The translations under genes and the position numbers were made by a program. The notes beneath the pieces were generated by a model. The model was not told the DNA's origin. It saw only the letters and a program-made list of their open reading frames with translations, and did not search any database. Of a DNA stretch of 63,397 bases, positions 44,965 to 52,880 are shown in pieces. The DNA comes from Schaalia canis (GTDB lineage: Bacteria > Actinomycetota > Actinomycetes > Actinomycetales > Actinomycetaceae), in the NCBI RefSeq assembly GCF_003858455.1, contig NZ_RQZF01000013.1, positions 1-63,397 on the forward strand, in the 5' to 3' direction. How positions within the stretch are numbered: the first letter of the stretch is position 1; each line of letters starts with the position of its first letter.

Positions 44965-45851
44965 CGACGACACCACACACTCCCTCGCCCCGCACTCGCA
45001 TGACGCGCACCTTCCAGCGCATGGGAGCAACCTCGCGTAACCCCGTCGTATCAGCGCTGGTTTACCTCTGCGCCATCCTCATTACCGCCACCTACGTCAT
45101 TCCCCTCTCTCTAGTGCTTCTCACCTCGGTCAAATCCGACCAGGAATCAAAGGTGATGAACTTTTCCATGCCAGAACAATGGCGATGGGACAACTACCTC
45201 ACCGTGCTTTCCACCCCCGGCGTGGCAAAAGGCCTCCTGAACGGACTCATTGTTGCCGTCGGAGTTACTGCACTGACCGTCCTCGTGTGCGCAATGGCGG
45301 CCTTCGTCATTGCACGCTCACGAACAACCTTCACCGTTCGCGCCTACCAGTACCTGCTGGCTGGAATGATCGCCCCCTTCAGCTTCATCCCAGCTATCAA
45401 GGTCTTACAGTTCCTAGGACTCTACGGTACTTTTACCGGCCTGATCCTTGTCGACGTTGGCATCCAGATCCCCTTCATTACCCTCATGTACGTTGGGTTC
45501 ATTCAGCGTCTCCCCCGCGAACTTGATGAAGCCGCCATTGTGGACGGTGCCGGCCCGCTGCGAACCTTCTTCCACATCATCCTTCCGCTGCTCAGACCAG
45601 CAAGCGTCACCTGCATCGTCCTGCTTGTCACCTTCGCGTGGAACGAGTTCCAAAACGTCCTTTTCCTCATGCCCAATCAGGACAAATGGACCATGCCGAT
45701 GACCGTCTTTAACTTCCAGGGATTACACAGCTACAACTACGCCCTTGTCTGCGCCAACATTGTTGTCTCAGTGATCCCCGTCCTCACCGTCTACCTTTTT
45801 GCCCAAAAGCACATCGTGTCGGGAATGGTGGCCGGAGCGGTCAAGAGCTAA
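44961..45851 (+). CDS. carbohydrate ABC transporter permease (MalG type)
   Basis: A 296-residue permease with the EAA loop DEAAIVDGAGPLRTFFHIIL followed by VTFAWNEFQNVLF. It starts in an ATGA overlap with the MalF-type gene, so the two are translationally coupled and form a heterodimer. As in the first cassette, no ATPase gene is present, suggesting a shared ATPase elsewhere. Confidence 0.92.
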   Translation: MTTTPHTPSPRTRMTRTFQRMGATSRNPVVSALVYLCAILITATYVIPLSLVLLTSVKSDQESKVMNFSMPEQWRWDNYLTVLSTPGVAKGLLNGLIVAVGVTALTVLVCAMAAFVIARSRTTFTVRAYQYLLAGMIAPFSFIPAIKVLQFLGLYGTFTGLILVDVGIQIPFITLMYVGFIQRLPRELDEAAIVDGAGPLRTFFHIILPLLRPASVTCIVLLVTFAWNEFQNVLFLMPNQDKWTMPMTVFNFQGLHSYNYALVCANIVVSVIPVLTVYLFAQKHIVSGMVAGAVKS

Positions 45852-45921
45852 AGCTCCCCCACCCCAGCGCAACTGTCGGCACCGCCGTCACCCACACCTC
45901 ATTTGGAAGACCTCCATCCTC

Positions 45922-47295
45922 ATGTCAACTCACCTCAACACAACCCTGCCCTACCAACGCACCCCCGTACCCGACCGTTTTTCCCGCTCCGACTGGTTCC
46001 GCCGTGCACGCCTTGGCATGTTCATTCACTGGGGCGTGTACTCGGCCATAGGGCGCGGCGAATGGGTTCGTTCCCATGAAGAAATGAGCAGCGAGGACTA
46101 CGCCCCATGGGCGCAGGCCTTCAACCCTCAGTCCGTTGACTTCGACGCTTGGGCAGCTCTCGCACAAGAAGCCGGCATGGAATACGCCGTACTCACCGCG
46201 AAACACCACGACGGCTACTGCCTCTTCGACTCGCAGTATTCAACCTTCTCCTCTGCGGCAATGGCCCCCAAACGAGACTTCGTCGCTGAGTTCCTCGAAG
46301 CATTCCGCAAACGAGGCATCCGCGTTGGCCTGTACTTCACGCTGATTGACTGGTCCCACCCGGACTACCCCCACTACGGAGACAGTTTCCACCCTGAACG
46401 CAACAACCCGGCATTCACCAACGAAGATCGAGACTTCAACCGCTACCTTGACTTCATGCACGCCCAGGTTGAAGAACTCTGCACCCGCTACGGCACCCTG
46501 GACATCCTCTGGTTTGACTTCTCCTACGGTGAGCTCACCGGAGAAGCATGGCGCGCCACAGAACTGATGGCAATGGTCCGCCGCCACCAACCCGATGCGG
46601 TCGTTGACAATCGTCTCGAAGTGTCAGCGTCAGGCTTTGGCAGTATCGTGACTGATTCGCCTTCCTCCTACTGCGGAGATTTTGTCTCGCCCGAGCAGAT
46701 CGTCCCACCAGAGGGAATTCTCGGTCATGATCGCGCGCCCGTCCCCTGGGAATCCTGCGTGACCTTAAATAACCACTGGGCGTGGCACCACTCCGACCGC
46801 GACTATAAAAGCGGACAAACCCTCATTCGTAAACTTGTGGAAGTCGTGAGTAAAGGAGGTAATCTCCTGCTCAATGTCGGGCCTGATGCGCAGGGGCGGA
46901 TTCCCGATGAGTCCGCGCACGTCCTGCGCTATCTGGGGCAGTGGGTGCACACAAATAGCGCATCCATCAAGGGTGCTGAAGGATCGGCCCTTGCTAAACC
47001 AGAGTGGGGACGATGGACACAACGAGGCCGTTACCTCTACGCGCATGTCCTTGAGCAGCCCATCGGACCATTGCCGCTGCCGGGCGTGGATGCGAGCACT
47101 ATTGAGTCGGTCAAATTGCTTGCCACCGGAGAGGAACTTCATCTGGCGTCCTCGTGGGTGATCGAGGCATACCCCGACCTGACTTTCGTTGCTTTCGGCC
47201 CGGAAGGCGGAGATGACTCTTTCACCCACATGCTGCCTGATGCGGATGATACCGTCGTAGAAATCACCTTGCGCGAACCCGGCACCCCCGCCTGA
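45922..47295 (+). CDS. alpha-L-fucosidase (GH29), cytoplasmic
   Basis: A 457-residue GH29 enzyme hydrolysing alpha-L-fucosides. Hallmarks are LGMFIHWGVYS (residues 31-41), VLTAKHHDGYCLFDS (90-104) and LDILWFDFSYGE, where Asp199 is the expected nucleophile. ATG 45922 matches the family start; an in-frame extension to 45799 overlaps the permease gene. No signal peptide is seen, so fucosylated sugars would be cut after import by the transporter encoded upstream. Confidence 0.92.
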   Translation: MSTHLNTTLPYQRTPVPDRFSRSDWFRRARLGMFIHWGVYSAIGRGEWVRSHEEMSSEDYAPWAQAFNPQSVDFDAWAALAQEAGMEYAVLTAKHHDGYCLFDSQYSTFSSAAMAPKRDFVAEFLEAFRKRGIRVGLYFTLIDWSHPDYPHYGDSFHPERNNPAFTNEDRDFNRYLDFMHAQVEELCTRYGTLDILWFDFSYGELTGEAWRATELMAMVRRHQPDAVVDNRLEVSASGFGSIVTDSPSSYCGDFVSPEQIVPPEGILGHDRAPVPWESCVTLNNHWAWHHSDRDYKSGQTLIRKLVEVVSKGGNLLLNVGPDAQGRIPDESAHVLRYLGQWVHTNSASIKGAEGSALAKPEWGRWTQRGRYLYAHVLEQPIGPLPLPGVDASTIESVKLLATGEELHLASSWVIEAYPDLTFVAFGPEGGDDSFTHMLPDADDTVVEITLREPGTPA

Positions 47296-47319
47296 CCTCT
47301 TGCGGATAGGAGAACCTTC

Positions 47320-48504
47320 ATGACCAGTTACCAGTACGCCATGATTGGCTGCGGTGCCCGCGCCACCATCGGCAAGCACATCCCCACCGTTGAGCCCGGC
47401 TCCCGGGTGGCGTGGGCTGTAGACACCACGGAAGCAGGACGAGGCCGAGCCCGCGAACTCTTTGGTGATATCGACATCCTCAGTTCCGTAGAAGAACTCA
47501 TCGCCCACACCGGAGGCCCCGGCAGCGGCCGCGTCCGCGGTGCCATCGTCTGTACCCCAGATGATACGCACAAAGCCGTCGCGGAGGTCTTACTCAAGGC
47601 GGGTATTCCCGTCTACCTCGAAAAACCGATGTCCATTTCTTTAGAGGATTCAGACGCCCTCGTTGACCTTGCCGCATCCACGGGCACGCCCCTGTATGTT
47701 GGGCACAATATGCGGCACATGTCGGTCATTACGCTGATGAAACGCCTCATTGACGAGGGCGCCATCGGTCAGGTTCAGGCAGTGTGGTGCCGACATTTTG
47801 TTGGTAACGGGGGTGATTACTACTTCAAGGACTGGCATGCGGATCGCTCACGGGCGGGCACTTTGCTGCTACAAAAAGGCGTGCATGATATTGACGTCAT
47901 CCATTTCCTTGCGGGAGCGTCATCGTCTGTGGTGCAGGGGATGGGCGACCTCATGATTTATGGGGATATTGAGTCTCGTCGGGACAATTCGGATATGACG
48001 ATGCCCGAGTGGTTTTCTATGGATAACTGGCCGCCGCGAGCACAGCGCAACCTGAATCCCATCATCGACGTTGAAGATATTTCCATGCTGCAGATGCGTC
48101 TAGACAATGGTGTTCTCGCCTCCTACCAGCAATGCCATTTCACACCTGACTACTGGCGTAACTACACCGTCATTGGGGATGCTGGGCGTTTAGAAAACTT
48201 CGGAGACGGTGAAGGTGGTGTCGTGCGTGTGTGGAATAGACGGCACACTTTCGCGCCTGAAGGCGATGAGGAGTACCCCATTGTCGGCGACTTGGGTGGT
48301 CATGGCGATGCTGACAAACTCACGATGGCTGAGTTTGTGTCGATCATTGCCCAGGGTGCGGCCCGTTCTGAAGCGGAGCATCTTGCAAACCCGTTGGCTG
48401 CCCGTGATGCTGTTGCCACGGCAGTCATGGGGGCGCGTTCCGTTCGCAATGGCAGCGTGCCTGAGCAGATTCCACCACATCGGCTCAGTGAGGCTTCACG
48501 GTAG
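47320..48504 (+). CDS. Gfo/Idh/MocA-family oxidoreductase
   Basis: A 394-residue NAD(P)-dependent sugar-type dehydrogenase. The N-terminal Rossmann start YAMIGCGARATIGKHIP is slightly unusual, with GCGARA in place of GxGxxG. IPVYLEKPMSISLEDSDAL contains the EKP signature with catalytic Lys. RAGTLLLQKGVHDIDVIHFL matches the family's substrate-site block. It is the last gene of the fucosidase cassette, so it may oxidise fucose or another released sugar (inference). Confidence 0.88.
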   Translation: MTSYQYAMIGCGARATIGKHIPTVEPGSRVAWAVDTTEAGRGRARELFGDIDILSSVEELIAHTGGPGSGRVRGAIVCTPDDTHKAVAEVLLKAGIPVYLEKPMSISLEDSDALVDLAASTGTPLYVGHNMRHMSVITLMKRLIDEGAIGQVQAVWCRHFVGNGGDYYFKDWHADRSRAGTLLLQKGVHDIDVIHFLAGASSSVVQGMGDLMIYGDIESRRDNSDMTMPEWFSMDNWPPRAQRNLNPIIDVEDISMLQMRLDNGVLASYQQCHFTPDYWRNYTVIGDAGRLENFGDGEGGVVRVWNRRHTFAPEGDEEYPIVGDLGGHGDADKLTMAEFVSIIAQGAARSEAEHLANPLAARDAVATAVMGARSVRNGSVPEQIPPHRLSEASR

Positions 48505-48552
48505 TTGACAGGTTCTTACCACCATGGGCTGAATTGACCTGGGAAGATACAT

Positions 48553-48590
48553 GGAAAGAGGGCGGCTGCATAGTGCAGCCGCCCTCTTCC
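48553..48590. terminator. hairpin between the fucosidase cassette and clpP2
   Basis: AGAGGGCGGCTGCA pairs perfectly with TGCAGCCGCCCTCT across a three-base loop. It lies between convergent genes and can serve both. Confidence 0.8.
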
Positions 48591-48662
48591 CAGCGTTGTC
48601 ACTGTGCCCCATTTTTCTTATGCGCCTGTCAGCGAGGGGCCAGTTACTGAGTGGTGTGTTGC

Positions 48663-49310
48663 TTAGGCATTGCCCTTACGGGAGGCAAGCACCTGGTCGA
48701 TGAGTCCGTACTCCAGCGCCTGCTGTGCGGTGAGGATCTTGTCGCGGTCGATGTCGCGACGCACCTGCTCAACAGGGGTGTTGGAGTGGGCGGCCAGAGT
48801 GTCTTCCAGCCATGCGCGCATACGGTCGAGTTCGTCGGCCAAAATCTGAATGTCAGAGGCCTGTCCGTGCATGCCTTCCATCGCAGGCTGGTGAATGAGC
48901 ACGCGGGCGTTGGGCAGGGCCAAACGGCGGCCCGGAGAGCCCGCAGCAAGTAGGACAGCAGCAGCCGAGGCAGCCTGCCCCAGGCAGACCGTCTGAATCT
49001 GAGGCTTAATGTACTGCATCGTGTCGTAGATAGCTGTCATTGCGGTGAAGGAGCCGCCGGGGCTATTGATGTACATGGTGATCAGCGAGTCAGGGTCCTG
49101 AGATTCAAGAACCAGAAGCTGAGCCATGACGTCATCAGCCGAAGCGTCGTCAACCTGAACGCCCATAAAGACAATACGATCTTCGAAGAGCTTGGCGTAG
49201 GGGTCTTGGCGTTTGAAGCCATAGGCTGTACGTTCCTCGAAGGAGGGCAGGACGTAGCGCGCCTGGGGCATCTGGCGGGCGATAGCCTCAAAGTAGGGCT
49301 GGGTGCTCAT
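48663..49310 (-). CDS. clpP2: ATP-dependent Clp protease proteolytic subunit ClpP2
   Basis: A 215-residue serine protease subunit. The catalytic Ser lies in GQAASAAAVLLAAG and the His in ARVLIHQPAMEG. GQAASAAAVLL is typical of the actinobacterial second ClpP, which pairs with ClpP1 in a mixed barrel and docks ClpX or ClpC. It follows clpP1 with a two-base gap. Confidence 0.95.
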   Translation of the reverse strand: MSTQPYFEAIARQMPQARYVLPSFEERTAYGFKRQDPYAKLFEDRIVFMGVQVDDASADDVMAQLLVLESQDPDSLITMYINSPGGSFTAMTAIYDTMQYIKPQIQTVCLGQAASAAAVLLAAGSPGRRLALPNARVLIHQPAMEGMHGQASDIQILADELDRMRAWLEDTLAAHSNTPVEQVRRDIDRDKILTAQQALEYGLIDQVLASRKGNA

Positions 49311-49312
49311 AG

Positions 49313-49930
49313 TCAGTTGGCTCCATCCTGTGCGCGGTTGCCGATTTCCTGCGGGGTAGACACGACCTTGTCCACGAAGCCGTACTCAAGGGCTTCGGTG
49401 GCGGAAAACCAGCGATCTCGGTCAGCGTCAGCAAGAATCTGCTCGTAGGACTTACCCGTCAGGTCGGCAGTAATCTGGGTCAGCTCTTCCTTCATCTTGA
49501 GGATGAGGTCAGCGTTAATACGAATATCCGTTGCCGTACCGCCCGCACCGCCTGAGGGCTGGTGCATGAGTACGCGCGTGTGCGGCGTGATGTAGCGCTT
49601 GCCGGGTGTGCCTGCGGTCAGCAGGAACTGGCCCATCGAGGCTGCCAGACCCATACCCACGGTGACGACGTCGGGCTTGATGTATTGCATGGTGTCGTAG
49701 ATGGCCATACCTGCGGTTACTGATCCACCTGGGCTATTGATGTAGAGGTAGATGTCGCGGTTGGGGTCTTCTGCCGCGAGCAGCAGCATTTGGGCGCAGA
49801 TCGCATTAGCGTTGTCGTCGCGGACCTCACCGCCAAGCCAGATGATCCGTTCCTTCAGCAGGCGCTGGTAGACGGAGTCACCCAACGCCATCGGGGATTC
49901 GGCGCCGGCGCCGTGCATCACGTTGCTCAC
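49313..49930 (-). CDS. clpP1: ATP-dependent Clp protease proteolytic subunit ClpP1
   Basis: A 205-residue ClpP with catalytic Ser in [14 protein letters not shown] and His in [31 protein letters not shown] is the usual ClpP block. The start is GTG 49930 with GGAGG before it. It is the first gene of the clpP1-clpP2 pair. A CGC-N5-GCG motif upstream could be a ClgR site. Confidence 0.96.
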   Translation of the reverse strand: MSNVMHGAGAESPMALGDSVYQRLLKERIIWLGGEVRDDNANAICAQMLLLAAEDPNRDIYLYINSPGGSVTAGMAIYDTMQYIKPDVVTVGMGLAASMGQFLLTAGTPGKRYITPHTRVLMHQPSGGAGGTATDIRINADLILKMKEELTQITADLTGKSYEQILADADRDRWFSATEALEYGFVDKVVSTPQEIGNRAQDGAN

Positions 49931-50023
49931 GTGTCACCTCCAGGATTCACAGTCCACTTGCGGACTTGTACTGTCCCCTAACCTAATGCTTTTTGCGGGA
50001 TGGGGCGCGCTGCATCCACTGCT

Positions 50024-50039
50024 TTTCGCTATCGGCGCA
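50024..50039. promoter_or_regulatory. possible ClgR-binding site upstream of clpP1
   Basis: TTTCGCTATCGGCGCA contains CGC-N5-GCG, the core reported for ClgR sites that activate clp genes in actinobacteria. It is about 95-110 bases upstream of clpP1. The motif is short and could occur by chance. Confidence 0.3.
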
Positions 50040-50334
50040 CGGGCTTTCAGCCACAACGATCAGCCCTCTCGTGCTGAGGGCATCCGCATGCAGCTCGCAC
50101 CAAGCAGTTGGCATCCACTTCAGGCCTGCTCGGGTCAAAGGCTTCCTCTGAAGAAAGCCCATGCGACAGTGGTGCAGTGACGTGACACGTGTTGTGCTGT
50201 GAAGCAGTTGCGACCTGAGGTGACAGCTAGAGGTGTCACGCAATGCAACAAGTGCTCCAAAACTCCCTGCACGGCCCCTCCAGCACTCCCCGCTCAAGCA
50301 CATTCGCGCACCCTAGGCCTCCAGGTGAGAACAA

Positions 50335-50374
50335 AAAGCCTGGGGCGGCATCGCAGGATGCCGCCCCAGGCTTT
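50335..50374 (-). terminator. rho-independent terminator of tig
   Basis: A perfect 18-bp stem (AAAGCCTGGGGCGGCATC and complement) with a four-base loop is followed on the minus strand by a T run. Confidence 0.92.
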
Positions 50375-50402
50375 AAGACGAGTCAGTGAGAAACTGAAAG
50401 GG

Positions 50403-51719
50403 TCACTCTTCGTCGCCAGCTTCGTCTTCGTCAGCCTCTTCTTCAGCTTCGGGAGCTTCTTCACCGAGGAAGGCCGACAGGTCAACGTCAGCGCCAGCGG
50501 TGTCCTTGACGGTCACCAGACGCAGCATCTCAATGAGAGCCTTCGCGCGGCCAAGGTCAGCGACAACAGCGGAAAGCTGAGCCGAGTTGGAGAAGAGCTG
50601 GGAGATGTCCATGCCGTAGGTCTGAGACATCTGCAGCGCGTAGTCAATGAGCTCCTGCTGAGAAACCTGAACCTCAAGCTTCTTGGCGATTGCCTCGGCC
50701 AGAATCTCGGTGCGGAACTCCTTTTCGATCTCCGCACGAGCTTCCTTCTTCGCCTTAGCGGTGGCAGAATCACCAACGCGCTGAGCAACCTCAGCGTCCA
50801 CAGCGGACTCAGGCAGGAGGATTTCGACCTTGTCGAGCAGGTGCTCAACCAGGCGGTCGCGGGCCTGAAGAGCCTGCTGGGAGGTCTTGGTCTGGCCGGC
50901 CTGCTTGCGCAGGTCTTCCATCAGTTCGTCAATGGTGTCGAACTCGGACACCATCTGAGCGAAGTCGTCATCAGCCTTGGGCAGTTCACGGGCCTTGACG
51001 GAGGAAACGTGCATCGAGACCTCAGCCTCTTCGCCTTCGTGCTCGCCGCCCTTGAGGGTGGTGGTGAAGGTGATGTCGTCGCCTGCATGGCAGCCGCGCA
51101 GAGCCTTGTCCTGACCGTCAAGCATGTTGCCCTTGCCGATCTCGTAGGAGACGTCGGAAAGGGAGTCAACCTCTTCGCCGTTCACCGTGGCCACAAGGTC
51201 GATGGTCACGAAGTCGCCGGTCTTGGCCTGGCGCTTGATGGGGGTGAGGGTGGCGAAGCGGCCACGCAGTTCATCGAGTTCAGCCTGAACGTCTTCGTCG
51301 GACACCTCGGTGGTGTCAACTTCGATGACGGTGGAGGCGTCAACGTCGGGCACCTCGAAAGCGGGAACAACGTCAACCTCGGCGGTGAATACGAGCTGAC
51401 CGCCGTGTTCGCCGGTGGTGTTGGGGATCTCGGTGACCTCAACGGAAGGCTGGGACATGGGGCGCAGGTCGTTTTCCTGCACGGCGCCGGAGTAGTGGGT
51501 GGGCAGGACCTCGTTGACAACCTGCTCGATGACGGCGGCGCGACCGAAACGCTGGTCGATGATGCGTGCGGGGACGCGGCCCTTACGGAAACCGGGGATG
51601 GAGACCTGGTTGGCAATATCCTTGTACGCCTTGTCCATTTCGGACTTGAGTTCCTCGTAGGGAACCTCAACGGTCAGGCGAACCTTGGTGGGCTCGAGGG
51701 TCTCAACGGTGCTCTTCAC
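50403..51719 (-). CDS. tig: trigger factor
   Basis: A 438-residue ribosome-bound chaperone and peptidyl-prolyl isomerase. The ribosome-docking loop PGFRKGRVPARIID is near residue 40. The PPIase domain (GDFVTIDLVATVNGEEVD) and helical C-terminal arms follow, ending in a very acidic tail (EEADEDEAGDEE). The start is GTG 51719 with GGAG seven bases upstream. It is upstream of clpP1-clpP2 as in most bacteria, but has a strong terminator of its own. Confidence 0.95.
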   Translation of the reverse strand: MKSTVETLEPTKVRLTVEVPYEELKSEMDKAYKDIANQVSIPGFRKGRVPARIIDQRFGRAAVIEQVVNEVLPTHYSGAVQENDLRPMSQPSVEVTEIPNTTGEHGGQLVFTAEVDVVPAFEVPDVDASTVIEVDTTEVSDEDVQAELDELRGRFATLTPIKRQAKTGDFVTIDLVATVNGEEVDSLSDVSYEIGKGNMLDGQDKALRGCHAGDDITFTTTLKGGEHEGEEAEVSMHVSSVKARELPKADDDFAQMVSEFDTIDELMEDLRKQAGQTKTSQQALQARDRLVEHLLDKVEILLPESAVDAEVAQRVGDSATAKAKKEARAEIEKEFRTEILAEAIAKKLEVQVSQQELIDYALQMSQTYGMDISQLFSNSAQLSAVVADLGRAKALIEMLRLVTVKDTAGADVDLSAFLGEEAPEAEEEADEDEAGDEE

Positions 51720-51781
51720 GTGTGTGCACTCCAGAATCAAAGGAATGGGCACCCGGCGAGCGGGCGCATGACAACTCTCCG

Positions 51782-51810
51782 ATTCTACGCCAGTGTTGGG
51801 GCATTGTCGC
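51782..51810 (-). promoter_or_regulatory. promoter of tig
   Basis: Read on the minus strand, GCGACA (51810-51805), a 17-base spacer and TAGAAT (51787-51782) lie about 65 bases upstream of the tig start. The -10 is good, the -35 weaker. Confidence 0.45.
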
Positions 51811-51997
51811 TATCCGCCAGTGTGAACTCTATCCGCCCGCCTGAACTCCTGCGTTTGCCTCGCCCTTCAGCGGCCAACGTGCCCGCATCCTCATTCTTTC
51901 CTCCGCTGCGCTCCTCCGGCCTCCGTCATGTCCGCCCCCTTGCCTACACCTCATTGCTTCGTGCGCGTGCCTCTGTCTTGTCGGAAGGAGGTAGGGT

Positions 51998-52843
51998 ATG
52001 CCAATGACTAGCGATTCCCTCCTGCAGATCTATGACACGCAGATGCGCACCGATGCCGAGGTCTTTGATGCTGCTTCTGTCACGCGCATCGGCCCCGTTT
52101 ACGCCGCGCTCCTTACTTCGACCCGGCGGGGCCTTGTCACCTACGCCTCCCTTGAGGGCGCCGGCGACATTGACGCCCTGATTGACGAGGTGATCTCCCA
52201 CTATCGCCAGGTGGGAACAGTGCGGTCTTTTGAGTGGAAGGCGCGCGGACACGATGAACCCGCAGATCTGTGTGAGCGTCTGGAGGCTCACGGTTTCAGC
52301 CGTGATGATGCTGAAACCGTGATGGTTGGCGATGCTGAGGCGATCCTTGATGCTGAGTCTCCCCTGCCGGAGGGCTACCGCGTTGAGCGTCTAACCTCAC
52401 GCGAAGACCTCTATGCCGCCAATGAGTTGGCAGCTCAGGTCTTTAACTTCTCTGATGCTCGGCGCGCCGAGTATGCCGACCGTCAAACGCGTCGGCTCTA
52501 TGCAAACAAGGGCGCAGAACTATGGTGTGTGCGCTACGCGCTTGATCCAACTGGCCCGGATCGCATGGTCTGCACGGGCCGTATCGAGCACATCCCCGGC
52601 ACCGATTTTTCCTCGCTCATGGGCGGCACTTGCTTGCCTGAGCATCGCGGTCTTGGCCTGTACCGTGCGATCACGGCAGCGCGCGCTCGAAGCGCACTCG
52701 CCGCAGGCAAACGCTATCTCCACGCCGACTGCACGGAGTACTCCCGCCCGATTCTCCAGCGCGCTGGACTACAGGCAGTCACCACTGCGATTCCAATGAT
52801 CTACGACTTCACCCCGGAAGCTCAAGCAATTCAATCTGCCTGA
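51998..52843 (+). CDS. GNAT-family N-acetyltransferase
   Basis: A 281-residue protein with a C-terminal GNAT fold. The acetyl-CoA loop appears as LPEHRGLGLYRAITAARARS near residue 210, and the last strand as ILQRAGLQAVTTAIPMIYDF. The N-terminal ~115 residues look like a degenerate second GNAT-like half. AGGAGG lies six bases before ATG 51998. Substrate unknown. It converges on the helicase gene. Confidence 0.8.
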   Translation: MPMTSDSLLQIYDTQMRTDAEVFDAASVTRIGPVYAALLTSTRRGLVTYASLEGAGDIDALIDEVISHYRQVGTVRSFEWKARGHDEPADLCERLEAHGFSRDDAETVMVGDAEAILDAESPLPEGYRVERLTSREDLYAANELAAQVFNFSDARRAEYADRQTRRLYANKGAELWCVRYALDPTGPDRMVCTGRIEHIPGTDFSSLMGGTCLPEHRGLGLYRAITAARARSALAAGKRYLHADCTEYSRPILQRAGLQAVTTAIPMIYDFTPEAQAIQSA

Positions 52844-52880
52844 CACACTTGGAAAGCGGCGCCGTTCCTTTGCCTCGCCC

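Larger units (their letters stand above)
49931..50402. other. gap between tig and clpP1
   Basis: The 472-base gap holds the tig terminator at 50335-50374, a possible ClgR site at 50024-50039 and the clpP1 ribosome site. I see no tRNA or supported small gene. Confidence 0.55.

Noticed and set aside
50199-52007. A 602-codon open frame on the plus strand opposite trigger factor
   Set aside because: It is antisense to tig, whose protein sequence is unmistakable, and the translation is low-complexity Leu/Gly/Val sequence. It is an artefact of codon bias.
52844-52880. Possible terminator between GNAT and helicase genes
   Set aside because: Only a short CGGCGCCG palindrome is visible, too weak to call.
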